Source: Micromonospora inyonensis (GTDB lineage Bacteria; Actinomycetota; Actinomycetes; Mycobacteriales; Micromonosporaceae). From it: DNA of 64,000 nt. Position 1 is the stretch's first letter. The number at the start of each line of letters is the position of its first letter. The stretch is taken from positions 1,860,001 to 1,924,000 of the forward strand of contig NZ_FMHU01000002.1 in NCBI RefSeq assembly GCF_900091415.1, in the 5' to 3' direction. The notes beneath the pieces are model-generated. The model saw nothing but the letters and a program-made list of their open reading frames with translations. It ran no database searches and was not told the origin of the DNA. Positions 16,528-23,984 of this stretch are shown piece after piece. Position numbers and translations under genes: made by a program.

Positions 16528-17352
16528 TCACCGGCCGACGGACCCCATGGAGAAATCCCCACCCGAACGCGCGGGCGGCTCGTATGGCTGCTCGGGTGGC
16601 GAGGGCTCTGGGTTCCTGGCCCTCTGAATTCGCGCGTCGGTCTCGTAAACCAGATCGATCACTCTTCGGCACAGCCGTCCCATTTCCTCGGCTTCAGCCT
16701 GAGTCGGCTCAGGCAGTTCATCGGGGTGTGCCCCACCGTTGCCGAGATCCTTGATCGTGGCGGCCCAGCTCGCCAAGCTCGGGTGAAGGGTTCCCTCCCT
16801 TGCCATCTGCTCCAGGCGTGCCTTCAAACCTCGCTTCTGCCTGGCCTGCTCGCTGCCCTTGTCGGCCACGATGAAGGCCAACATGGAGCGGAACATCACT
16901 GCCGCGGCTCGGGGAGCCTGGACAGCGAGACACCGGACGCCCTCGTCGTAGGCTCCAGCCACATTCTCGGGCACAGCAGGGTCGAGATGGGCAGCGCCCG
17001 GCACGGGCCACCAGTGCAAAGGCTTGTAGCGCACCGAGCGGCCGTCGGTGTAGGCCGCCTCGATCACCATGCAGCCCTTGCCGCAACCCTGGCACATTAG
17101 GGCTCGCAGAAAAATAACACGTCGGTTCCGAATCTGGCGGCCACGAATGTGATGTGTGGATCCCGCCACCTGCTGAGATCCGCGCACAGGCTCGGGTGCC
17201 AGGCTGACAGGAACCCCGGCATCGCTGCAGGCCATTGGCCTCTAGCAGATGGAAATCCGCGCGGGCGGAAATCTGCGCGTTATTCTTCTGCGAGCCCTTA
17301 GGTGCACGGCTTCCCTGCGGTCCCCGAGCGGCACTTGGTCGCCGACGATGAA
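16528..17352 (-). pseudogene. DUF4145 protein gene interrupted by a 198-bp element and cut at its 5' end
   Basis: The downstream part (16528-17096) encodes MCQGCGKGCMVIEA (zinc-knuckle-like), AAVMFRSMLAFIVADKGSE and ATIKDLGNGGAHPDE, the helical core and signature of DUF4145 proteins, which often accompany restriction or defence genes. Reading upstream, the frame enters the inverted-repeat element at 17100-17297. If that element and one TTA copy are removed, the frame continues without a shift into AVHL, then REAVHL and VGDQVPLGD at 17301-17352, and ends abruptly at the sulP junction. So the gene was split by a small insertion and separately lost its start. The remaining frame is probably not functional. 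Confidence 0.65.
17100..17297. mobile_element. 198-bp MITE-like element with 19-bp inverted repeats and TTA duplication
   Basis: The left end reads GGGCTCGCAGAAAAATAAC (17100-17118) and the right end is its inverse GTTATTCTTCTGCGAGCCC (17279-17297), with one mismatch in 19. TTA flanks both ends directly (17097-17099, 17298-17300). The inside has no coding capacity but has a tandem GGAAATCYGCGC near 17250-17276. Removing it restores the DUF4145 reading frame. The family is unknown. Confidence 0.7.
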
Positions 17353-17630
17353 GCGCCCACCATCAGCACACCCCGGGCCCCGTACCCCTGGGCGACCGGC
17401 ACCAACACCACCGTCATCGCCCCGGTCGGCCCGGACACCTGCACGTCCGACCCACCGAACACCGCCGCCACCGCACCAGCCACCACCGCCGTGACCAACC
17501 CCGCAGCCGCACCCAACCCCGAGGTCACCCCGAACGCCAACGCCAACGGCAACGCCACCACCGCCACCGTCACACCGGCCAGCACATCCCGCCCGGCAAC
17601 AACGACCCCATCCGACGACCCACCCGCCAC
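17353..17630 (-). pseudogene. 5' half of the SulP anion transporter gene
   Basis: From the GTG at 17628-17630 the frame gives GRDVLAGVTVAVVALPLALA, FGVTSGLGAAAGLVTAVVAG and VQVSGPTGAMTVVLVPV: the first membrane helices and the conserved SGPTGAMT signature of SulP transporters. Homology stops at VLMVGA near 17353. The C-terminal half, including STAS, is at 3963-4898 in the same orientation, 12.4 kb away. The start lies just downstream of arsR (13 bp), as in intact arsR-sulP operons. Confidence 0.85.
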
Positions 17631-17643
17631 ACCACGGACCCAC

Positions 17644-17982
17644 TCACCGATCGCGCCCGTCGCCGCGCAACTCCACCAGCAGACCGTCCCGGTCGGTGAG
17701 CACCGCCCCCAGGATCCGCCGACCAACCGCCAGCAGGTCCGCCACGTCCGGAGTGCTCAGCGCGTACACCACAAGAGCACCGTCGCGCTGCGACGTCACC
17801 ATCCCGGCCCGACGCAGCACCGCGAGCTGCTGCGACAGATTCGACGCCTCCACCTCGATGGCCGCCAGCAGATCCCGCACCGGCTTGGGACCGTCCTGCA
17901 GCAGCTCCAACACCCGGATCCGCACCGGATGCCCCAACGTCCGGAACAGCTCCGCCTTCGCCTGGTACAGCGGCACCGACAC
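17644..17982 (-). CDS. ArsR/SmtB family transcriptional regulator
   Basis: 112 residues from the GTG at 17980-17982, preceded by a G-rich GGGGTGGGGCG. The winged-helix domain covers about residues 8-85: AELFRTLGHPVRIRVLELLQ, then VEASNLSQQLAVLRRAGMV as the HTH. The metal-binding ELCVCDL motif in the alpha-3 helix is replaced by KPVRDLLAAIEV, so it is probably not a classical arsenic/zinc sensor. It is the first gene of the arsR-sulP operon and would control the (now broken) transporter, and itself, through the palindrome just upstream. Confidence 0.9.
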   Translation of the reverse strand: MSVPLYQAKAELFRTLGHPVRIRVLELLQDGPKPVRDLLAAIEVEASNLSQQLAVLRRAGMVTSQRDGALVVYALSTPDVADLLAVGRRILGAVLTDRDGLLVELRGDGRDR

Positions 17983-18019
17983 CGCCCCACCCCCCTTCGA
18001 CAATTGCACACTTCATCAC

Positions 18020-18035
18020 TTGAAGAAATATTCAA
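18020..18035. promoter_or_regulatory. Palindromic operator upstream of arsR
   Basis: TTGAA-GAAATA-TTCAA is a perfect 5-bp palindrome with a 6-bp spacer in an unusually AT-rich patch, 37 bp upstream of the arsR start. The TGAA...TTCA layout is typical of ArsR-family operators. Confidence 0.6.
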
Positions 18036-18060
18036 ACAACTCCCCGGCAAGCCCACGCCC

Positions 18061-19056
18061 TCACTCCACCGACACCAACCCCACCAACACCCGATGCGTA
18101 CGATTCGACCGCACCGCCGCCCGCTGCTGACCCGCCGTCACCTCGATGTACGTCTGCGACGACGCCAACGACGCATGCCCCAGCAACCGCATGATCTCCG
18201 CAGCACTCGCCCCGTCCTCGGCCAGCCGCGTCGCGAACGTGTGCCGCAACGCGTGCAACCGCGCACCCCGCGGCACCCGATCCGCGATCCCCGCCCGCCG
18301 ATAGCACGAATCCACCAGATACTGCAGACCACCTCGCCGCAACGGCTCACCCCGCCGATCCACCAGCAACGCCGAATCCGGCCGCACCGAACGCGCCCCG
18401 AACCGCCGCACCCGACTCTCCAGATACGCCACCAGCACCTCGTCCAACTCCGGCTCCACCGGCACCACCCTCGGACGACCGCCCTTGCCCGCCACATCCA
18501 CCCGACGCTCACCCGGACGACCCGCGACCGACCCGACCCGCAACGCCAGCAACTCCGACAACCGCAACCCCGTACACAGCGCCAGCGCCACCACCGCCAG
18601 ATCCCGCTCCGGCCACGGATCGTGCTGCCGGCCCGCAGCGCGGGCCACCGCGTCGAGCAACCGCTCCGGGGTGTCCTCGCCGCGCAACGGCTTCGGCTGG
18701 GGGAGCGGAGCCCGGGGCCGGTCCACCGCCGGCATCGGGTTGCCCGGCACCACACCCTCGGCGACCAGGAACGTGAAGAAGTTGTTCCAGGTGGACCACG
18801 CGCGATGCACCGACGCTGCCGCGCGGGGAGCGGCGAACGCGGCGAACGCCGCGCGCAGCAGCCGGGGGGAGAGGGCGGTGACCGGCAGGGCGTCCAGGGG
18901 TAGGGGAGGGGTGGCGCGTTCCGCGGCCAGTCGGCCGACCCCCACCAGATCCCGGCGGTACGCCTGGAGCGTGTGCGGCGACGGCTTCCGGGTCGCCCGG
19001 GCGATCAGGAACTCCTCGATCAGCACCGGAACCCGATAGTCCACTTTGTCATGCAT
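18061..19056 (-). CDS. Tyrosine recombinase (XerC/D-like)
   Basis: 331 residues. N-terminal SAM-like domain (about 10-110) with PSPHTLQAYRRDL; catalytic domain with CTGLRLSELLALRVG (first Arg), GKGGRPRVVPV, LHALRHTFATRLAEDG (HxxR) and LLGHASLASSQTYIEV (second His, catalytic Tyr). All six active-site residues appear present. Size and motifs are those of XerC/XerD, but there is no ftsK or dif context, so it may serve a mobile element or be a chromosomal paralogue. The annotated ATG lies inside a perfect palindrome (19049-19074), implying autoregulation. Confidence 0.85.
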   Translation of the reverse strand: MHDKVDYRVPVLIEEFLIARATRKPSPHTLQAYRRDLVGVGRLAAERATPPLPLDALPVTALSPRLLRAAFAAFAAPRAAASVHRAWSTWNNFFTFLVAEGVVPGNPMPAVDRPRAPLPQPKPLRGEDTPERLLDAVARAAGRQHDPWPERDLAVVALALCTGLRLSELLALRVGSVAGRPGERRVDVAGKGGRPRVVPVEPELDEVLVAYLESRVRRFGARSVRPDSALLVDRRGEPLRRGGLQYLVDSCYRRAGIADRVPRGARLHALRHTFATRLAEDGASAAEIMRLLGHASLASSQTYIEVTAGQQRAAVRSNRTHRVLVGLVSVE

Positions 19057-19074
19057 AAGGGTAATTATGCATGA
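19049..19074. promoter_or_regulatory. Perfect palindrome overlapping recombinase start codon
   Basis: TCATGCATAA and TTATGCATGA are perfect 10-bp inverted arms around GGGTAA. The start codon of the recombinase (19054-19056) lies in the left arm. It could be an operator or a recombination core; its AT content contrasts sharply with the surroundings. Confidence 0.6.
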
Positions 19075-19151
19075 TTTTCGGATTACTGCACGTCCCTGCG
19101 GGAGTGGGGCAGTGGCGGAGCGGCGGCGGTCACGGTGCCAGGTCGTTAGCG

Positions 19152-19184
19152 CGAACGGCCCCCAGCGGTGTCGGGGGCCGTTCG
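19152..19184. terminator. Strong hairpin downstream of the GNAT gene at 19206-19718
   Basis: GAACGGCCCCC and GGGGGCCGTTC form a perfect 11-bp stem with a 9-base loop, placed 22 bp after the GNAT stop codon. No U-tract follows, as is usual for actinomycete terminators. Confidence 0.75.
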
Positions 19185-19205
19185 ACGCATTCGACGAGCG
19201 GGAGG

Positions 19206-19718
19206 TCAGACGCCGAACGCCGCCGGGTAGCGGATGACGCCGCTCGGGACCGGCTGTTCAGGGTCGAGGCCGAGGGTCATCATGTACTTGTCCTCGATGT
19301 CGAACTGCGGGCGGATGCCGAATCCGGAGGCCGGGCTGAAGCCGAAGCGCGGGTAGTACTCGGCGTGGCCGAGCACGAGCACCAGATTCTCGCCCTGCCG
19401 ACGGGCGGCCTCCAGAGCGGCGCGGATGGCGGCGGAACCGGCGCCCCGCCGCTGATGTTCGGGCCGGACGGCGCAGGGGCCCAGGGCGAGGGCGGGTGAG
19501 TCGCCGACGTGGCAGCGGGCGAGCAGCGCGTATCCGGCGAGCTCGCCGCCGGGGGCCTCGGCCAGCCAGGACAGACCGGACAGCCACGCCTGCGGGTCGG
19601 ACCGCAGCGCCTCGACGAGGTCAGCCTCGTGCGGGCTGGGGAAGGCGGCAAGGTTGATGTCGCGGACGGCGGCGACGTCGCCGGCGCTCTCGGGACGGGT
19701 GGTCCAGGAAGGGGTCAT
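19206..19718 (-). CDS. GNAT family N-acetyltransferase (YhbS-like)
   Basis: 170 residues. N-terminal beta-alpha (RPESAGDVAAVRDINLAAF), then the acetyl-CoA-binding segment GPCAVRPEHQRRGAGSAAIR with the Q/R-x-x-G-x-G/A loop RRGAG, and the C-terminal VLGHAEYYPRFGFSPASGFG. This GHAEYYxRFGF pattern is typical of the YhbS/COG3153 subgroup of acetyltransferases. The ATG at 19716-19718 starts at the domain boundary; longer upstream reading is not domain-like. It probably acetylates a small amine or a protein N-terminus; the substrate is unknown. Confidence 0.85.
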   Translation of the reverse strand: MTPSWTTRPESAGDVAAVRDINLAAFPSPHEADLVEALRSDPQAWLSGLSWLAEAPGGELAGYALLARCHVGDSPALALGPCAVRPEHQRRGAGSAAIRAALEAARRQGENLVLVLGHAEYYPRFGFSPASGFGIRPQFDIEDKYMMTLGLDPEQPVPSGVIRYPAAFGV

Positions 19719-19882
19719 GGTCGGGTTCGTCTCCTTGTCCTTCTGCGGATGCGGGGCACAGCCGGTGTATTGGTGGTCCGCGCCGTGCTCGCGGCGCATG
19801 GTGATCTCTTGCAAAAGGGCGGTGTCGAAGCCGATGACGTGCGCGGATCCTTCGGCCGGGGAGGTCGGTGGGATACGGCCGG

Positions 19883-20958
19883 TCATGGCTGCTGGTCCCG
19901 GAACCTGTAGGTGGCGCGCAGGTGACTGGTGATGGCCTTCTGCCGGTTGACGTGCTCTTCGCGCAGCCGGGCATCGGTACGTGAGGCCGCCCACGCGTTC
20001 TCCCGTTGCAGCTTGTGGTAGCTGCGCAGGCGACGTTCGGGCAGTTCACCCGCCTCTATGGCGGCCTGCACCGCACATCCTGGCTCGGTGTCGTGGGAGC
20101 AGTCGCCGAAGCGGCAATACGCGGCGAGTTCCTCGATTTCGGCGAAGACCTGCTCCAGGCCGTCGGCGGCATCGGGCAGGCTGATCCCGCGCAGGCCGGG
20201 CGTGTCGATGAGGCCCCCGCCGCCAGGCAGGGGGAGGAGTTCGCGGCGGACGGTGATGTGGCGGCCCTTGCCATCCTGCTCTCGTACCGTGCCGGTGGCC
20301 AGTAGTTCCTCGCCGAGCAAGGTGTTGCCGAGGGTGGACTTGCCCGCGCCCAGGGGCCGAGCAGCACGGTGGTGCCGTGCATCGTCGCGGCCAGCACGTC
20401 GATGTTGTGGCCGGTGGCGGCGCTGGTGGCCAGGACGTCCACGCCGGGTGCCAGCGCTCGGGCCTCGGCGTGGACGGTCGTGGGATCGTGGGCCAGGTCC
20501 GCCTTGGTCAAGACGATCACCGGCTGTGCCCCCCTCTCCCAGGCCAGGGCGAGCAGCCGCTCCAGTTTGGCCGCGTCCAGGGGGGTGGCCAGGGACAGGG
20601 CGATGACGACTGTGTCGACGTTGGCGGCGAGCACCTGTGCGTGGGAGGACCTGGACGCCGACGAGCGCACGATCGCGCTGTGCCGTGGAAGCAGCGTCAC
20701 CAGGTGTGGTTCGGTGCCCGGGCGTAGCGCGGCCCAGTCGCCGGTGCAGGGGGTCAGGAGCGGGTCGGGCGGGTGTGGCGCGGCGAACGTGGCCCGCATC
20801 GGGCCCGACGGGGTGATCGCCGTGCACAGGCCGCGGTCGACCCGGGAGATCCGGGCGGGTACGAGGCCTGCTTCGTAGTGTCCGATGAAGGTTTGGTCGA
20901 GTGCGCTGGTCCATCCGTATCGGGACAGGTCGGATGGATCGGTGTGTGTGTATGGCAA
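19883..20958 (-). pseudogene. rsgA: Ribosome small-subunit-dependent GTPase A, frameshifted in the P-loop
   Basis: RsgA is a circularly permuted GTPase acting in 30S subunit maturation. The first part (from TTG at 20958) has the OB-fold region, then VIVLTKADL (G4) and an STSAATG-like G5. The second part, in another frame, has GAGKSTLGNTLLGEELLATG (G1), LIDTPGLRGI (G3) and the C-terminal zinc-binding CRFGDCSHDTEPGCAV. The frame changes between the codons for GP and GAGKST near 20350, where a single base appears to be missing from a C/G run. Full length would be about 357 residues. The gene is either a recent pseudogene or an assembly error; no second rsgA is in the window. Confidence 0.85.
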
Positions 20959-21143
20959 CGTGAGAGACCCTTGCGGAGAAGGGGCCCCGACGAGACGCGG
21001 ACATCACCCCGCCTGGCGAGCCTGGCTCGAGGCTGGGGGAAGAAGTGGGTCAGACCGGGGCCCGGGACGTGAGGTTGGTCCGGGCGCTGCGCGCGGGTGG
21101 GAGTCGCAGCTTCCGGTGCCATCGGGTGATCCGCTCCGATTCG

Positions 21144-21157
21144 ATAATGCACATTAT
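21144..21157. promoter_or_regulatory. ATAATG-CA-CATTAT palindrome between rsgA and SDR genes
   Basis: A 14-bp AT-rich palindrome in the 200-bp spacer upstream of rsgA (rsgA start at 20958). It is a candidate operator; nothing else is evident in the spacer. Confidence 0.35.
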
Positions 21158-21235
21158 GTCAAGTAGACCGGTCGGGGCCCTCCTCCGGCCCGAACAGGGC
21201 TAAAGCCCGAACCGACACCAACCCGGTAGCCCCCA

Positions 21236-21950
21236 TTAGAGGCCGCCGGCGACGCGCAGCACCGTACCGGTGGTGTAGGAGGCTTCCGGACTGAGCAGCC
21301 AGGCGATCGCGGCGGCGATCTCGTCGGGTTCGCCCGCCCGGCCGATGGGGTTCCGCCACGCGGTCGGGTCGGTCGGGCATGCCGGACAGGGCGTGGATGT
21401 CGGTGCGGACGATCCCGGGCGCGACGGCGTTGACCCGGATGCCGCGTGGGGCGAGTTCCTTGGCCAGGCCGACGGTGAAAGTGTCGGTGGCGGCCTTGCT
21501 GGCGGCGTAGTGGATGTACTCCCCCGGGCTGCCGAGGGTCGCGGCGACCGAGGAGACGTTGACGATGGCGGCTCCGGCGGTCATCCGGCGGGCGGCCTGT
21601 TGGGCGCAGAGGAGGTAGCCGACGACGCGGCGGAGGTCCTCGACGGCGAGGTCGACGAGGGGGCCGATCGGGCTAGTGATGCCGGCGTTGTTGACCAGGC
21701 CGGTGATCGGGCCGAGGGTGGCGGTGGCGGTGTCGAAGAGGCGGGTGACCTGGTCGGGTTCGCGGGTGTCGGTGGGTACGGCGATACCGCGGCGCCCGGT
21801 GGCGTGGATGTCGGCCAGGACGGCGGTGGCGGCGTCGGTGTCCCGGCGGTAGCAGAGGGCGATGTCGTGGCCGGCGTGGGCGAGGCGGCGGGCGGTGGCG
21901 GCGCCGATGCCGCGTCCGCCTCCGGTGATGACGGTGACCGGCGTCGTCAT
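21236..21950 (-). pseudogene. Short-chain dehydrogenase/reductase, frameshifted near the 3' end
   Basis: NAD(P)-dependent oxidoreductase of the classical SDR family, FabG-like, about 238 residues. It has TGGGRGIG (cofactor loop, residues 9-16), NNAG (near 86), a catalytic Ser in VNVSSVAA, YAASK (YxxxK) and PGIVRTD. Downstream of about 21361 the sense sequence (RNPIGRAGEPDEIAAAIAWL, then SYTTGTVLRVAGGL and TAA at 21236) continues in a different frame, indicating a one-base insertion. As sequenced, the last 45 residues are replaced by arginine-rich sequence up to 21159. The active site precedes the lesion, so partial function cannot be excluded. Confidence 0.8.
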
Positions 21951-22119
21951 GGTGCCTCTCCCCCGTGCTGGTGGTGTCGGCCGAGGCTACCGTGGCGCGC
22001 GCCGGGGGTCGGTCGGTTGTGGTCGGTGGTGGGTGGTGCCCCGGCGGGGTGGGTGTCGGGGGTGGCTGGTATCAAAGGCAGGAATTTCCGACAGTTGTCC
22101 GAAAAGAGGGTGGTTGGCG

Positions 22120-22836
22120 ATGGGGGCGGCGGGTCAGGGGTTGTCCACTGACGAGGTGCAGGGCATCCGGGAGGCGTTGGCGGCGGGGCGTAAGCCGAAG
22201 GTGGTGTTCACGGCTGCGGCGGGGCAGATCGCCGGGCAGGTGGGTCAGGTGGTGGAGCTGACCGATCCGGCGGTGTCGGACGAGTTCGTGGTGGTGCGGT
22301 TCGGGCGGGACGAGTTGCCCTTCTCCCCTGCCGACGTGGCGGTGGCGCCGCGTGGTGCGGGGCGGCGGGTGGTGGAGCCGAAGCCGGGGGCGGAGGCCGG
22401 GTCGGAGGCGGTGGTGGCGGAGCCGGAGTTCGTGTTGGAGCGGGTGTCGGTGCCGGAGCAGTCGCGTGGGGACGAGTCGCGGGGTGAGCGGCGGGAGGAG
22501 CCGAAGGTGGATGTGGTGGAGGCGAAGCCGGCGAAGCGGGCGGTGAAGGCGGCGAAGCCGAAGGTGCCGGCGGGGTTGACGGTGACGTTGCAGTACGCGG
22601 AGGGCGAGTGGACGGTGGCGGCGCAGCAGGGCAGCAAGTCGTTGGCGAAGCCGTATGTGGTGAAGCCGGCGGAGGCGTTGCGGATGGTGGCGTTGGTGGA
22701 TGTGCCGGGTGTGCAGGAGGCGGTGGAGCAGATTCTGGGGGCGGAGCGGGCTGAGGCGGAGCAGCAGGCGGAGCGGTTGCGGGCGGAGTTGGCGGAGATC
22801 GAGGCGCGGTTGGCGGAGTTGCGCGAGGCGGGGTGA
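22120..22836 (+). CDS. DUF6319 family protein
   Basis: 238 residues, start ATG at 22120 with AGAGGGTGG upstream. The N-terminal segment RKPKVVFTAAAGQIAGQVGQ followed by VVVRFGRDELPFSPADVAVA is the conserved block of this actinobacterial family of unknown function. The middle (about 85-155) is charged and low-complexity with KPAKRAVKAAKPKVPAG, and the C-terminus is a predicted coiled coil (RAEAEQQAERLRAELAEIEA). No catalytic motif is visible. It might bind nucleic acid given the Lys/Pro/Ala linker, but this is inference. It is convergent with cydB, separated by a strong hairpin. Confidence 0.75.
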   Translation: MGAAGQGLSTDEVQGIREALAAGRKPKVVFTAAAGQIAGQVGQVVELTDPAVSDEFVVVRFGRDELPFSPADVAVAPRGAGRRVVEPKPGAEAGSEAVVAEPEFVLERVSVPEQSRGDESRGERREEPKVDVVEAKPAKRAVKAAKPKVPAGLTVTLQYAEGEWTVAAQQGSKSLAKPYVVKPAEALRMVALVDVPGVQEAVEQILGAERAEAEQQAERLRAELAEIEARLAELREAG

Positions 22837-22930
22837 GGTGTGGTGGTCGGGGGCGCCGGTGGGTGTCGCTGATCGTGGTGGGTGTGGCGTGGGGTTTGCC
22901 GGAGGGTGGCTCCGCGCCGCGTGTTGTTTT

Positions 22931-22957
22931 CGGCCCCCGACAGAACGTCGGGGGCCG
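22931..22957. terminator. Bidirectional hairpin terminator between DUF6319 gene and cydB
   Basis: CGGCCCCCGAC and GTCGGGGGCCG form a perfect 11-bp stem with a 5-base loop, in the spacer of two convergent genes. Confidence 0.8.
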
Positions 22958-22970
22958 GTTGGTGTGTGGG

Positions 22971-23969
22971 TCAGTGGGTGGGGATGTGGGCGACGCCGAT
23001 GCGTTTGCGGAAGACCCAGTAGGTCCAGCCCTGGTAGGCGAGGACGACGGGGGTGAAGATGACGGCGACCCAGGTCATGATCTCGAGGGTGTAGGGGGTG
23101 CTGGCGGCGTTGGTGGCGGTGAGGGTGCCGGTGGGGTCGCCGGTGGAGGGCAGGACGTTGGGGAAGAGGGCGGTGAAGAGGGTGGCGACGGTGAGGGCGA
23201 TGGCGGTGGCGGTGCCGGTGAAGGCCCAGCCTTCGCGGCGGGCGTGGGCGGCGGTGAGGCCGGCGAGCAGGGCGGCGGTGGCGGCGGTGGCGAGGATGAC
23301 GGCGGCGGGGTTGCTGCGGATGGTGAGGGTCCAGGTCAGGAAGGTCACGGCGAGGGTGGCGGCGAGGATGCCGAGGCGGACGGCGAGGGTGCCGGCGCGG
23401 TGGCGGATGTCGCCGGTGGTCTTGAGGGCGGTGAAGATGGCGCCGTGGGTGAGGAAGAGGGCGGTGGTGGTGGCGCCGCCGAGGAGGGCGTAGGGGTTGA
23501 GGAGGTCGAGAAGGGTGCCGGCGTATTCGTGGTCGGCGTCGAGGGGTACGCCGCGGAGGATGTTGGCGAAGGCGACGCCCCAGAGGATGGCGGGGATGAG
23601 GCTGCCGAGGGTGATGGCGGTGTCCCAGCGGCGTTTCCAGGTGGCTTCGGGGCGCTTGTGGCGGTATTCGAAGGCGACGCCGCGGACGATGAGGGCGAGG
23701 AGGACGAGCAGGAGGGGGAGGTAGAAGCCGCTGAAGAGGGTGGCGTACCACTCGGGGAAGGCGGCGAACATGGCTCCGCCGGCGGTGATGAGCCAGACTT
23801 CGTTGCCGTCCCAGACGGGCCCGATGGTGTTGATCATGACGCGGCGTTCGCGGTCGTCGCGGGCGAGGACGGGTAGGAGCGCGCCGACGCCGAAGTCGAA
23901 GCCTTCGAGGATGAAGTAGCCGGTGAAGAGTATGGCGATGAGGACGAACCAGACGGTGGTGAGGTCCAC
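22971..23969 (-). CDS. cydB: Cytochrome bd ubiquinol/menaquinol oxidase subunit II
   Basis: Subunit II of the cytochrome bd oxidase, which reduces O2 using menaquinol in the plasma membrane at low oxygen. 332 residues with about eight or nine membrane helices. Family features: FVLIAILFTGYFILEGFDFG at the N-terminus, GPVWDGNEVWLITAGGAMFA near residue 50, and the C-terminal YQGWTYWVFRKRI. It follows cydA by 15 bp on the same strand. No cydDC genes for assembly are adjacent; they may lie elsewhere in the genome. Confidence 0.97.
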   Translation of the reverse strand: MDLTTVWFVLIAILFTGYFILEGFDFGVGALLPVLARDDRERRVMINTIGPVWDGNEVWLITAGGAMFAAFPEWYATLFSGFYLPLLLVLLALIVRGVAFEYRHKRPEATWKRRWDTAITLGSLIPAILWGVAFANILRGVPLDADHEYAGTLLDLLNPYALLGGATTTALFLTHGAIFTALKTTGDIRHRAGTLAVRLGILAATLAVTFLTWTLTIRSNPAAVILATAATAALLAGLTAAHARREGWAFTGTATAIALTVATLFTALFPNVLPSTGDPTGTLTATNAASTPYTLEIMTWVAVIFTPVVLAYQGWTYWVFRKRIGVAHIPTH

Positions 23970-23984
23970 GGTGGGGCTCCGGGG

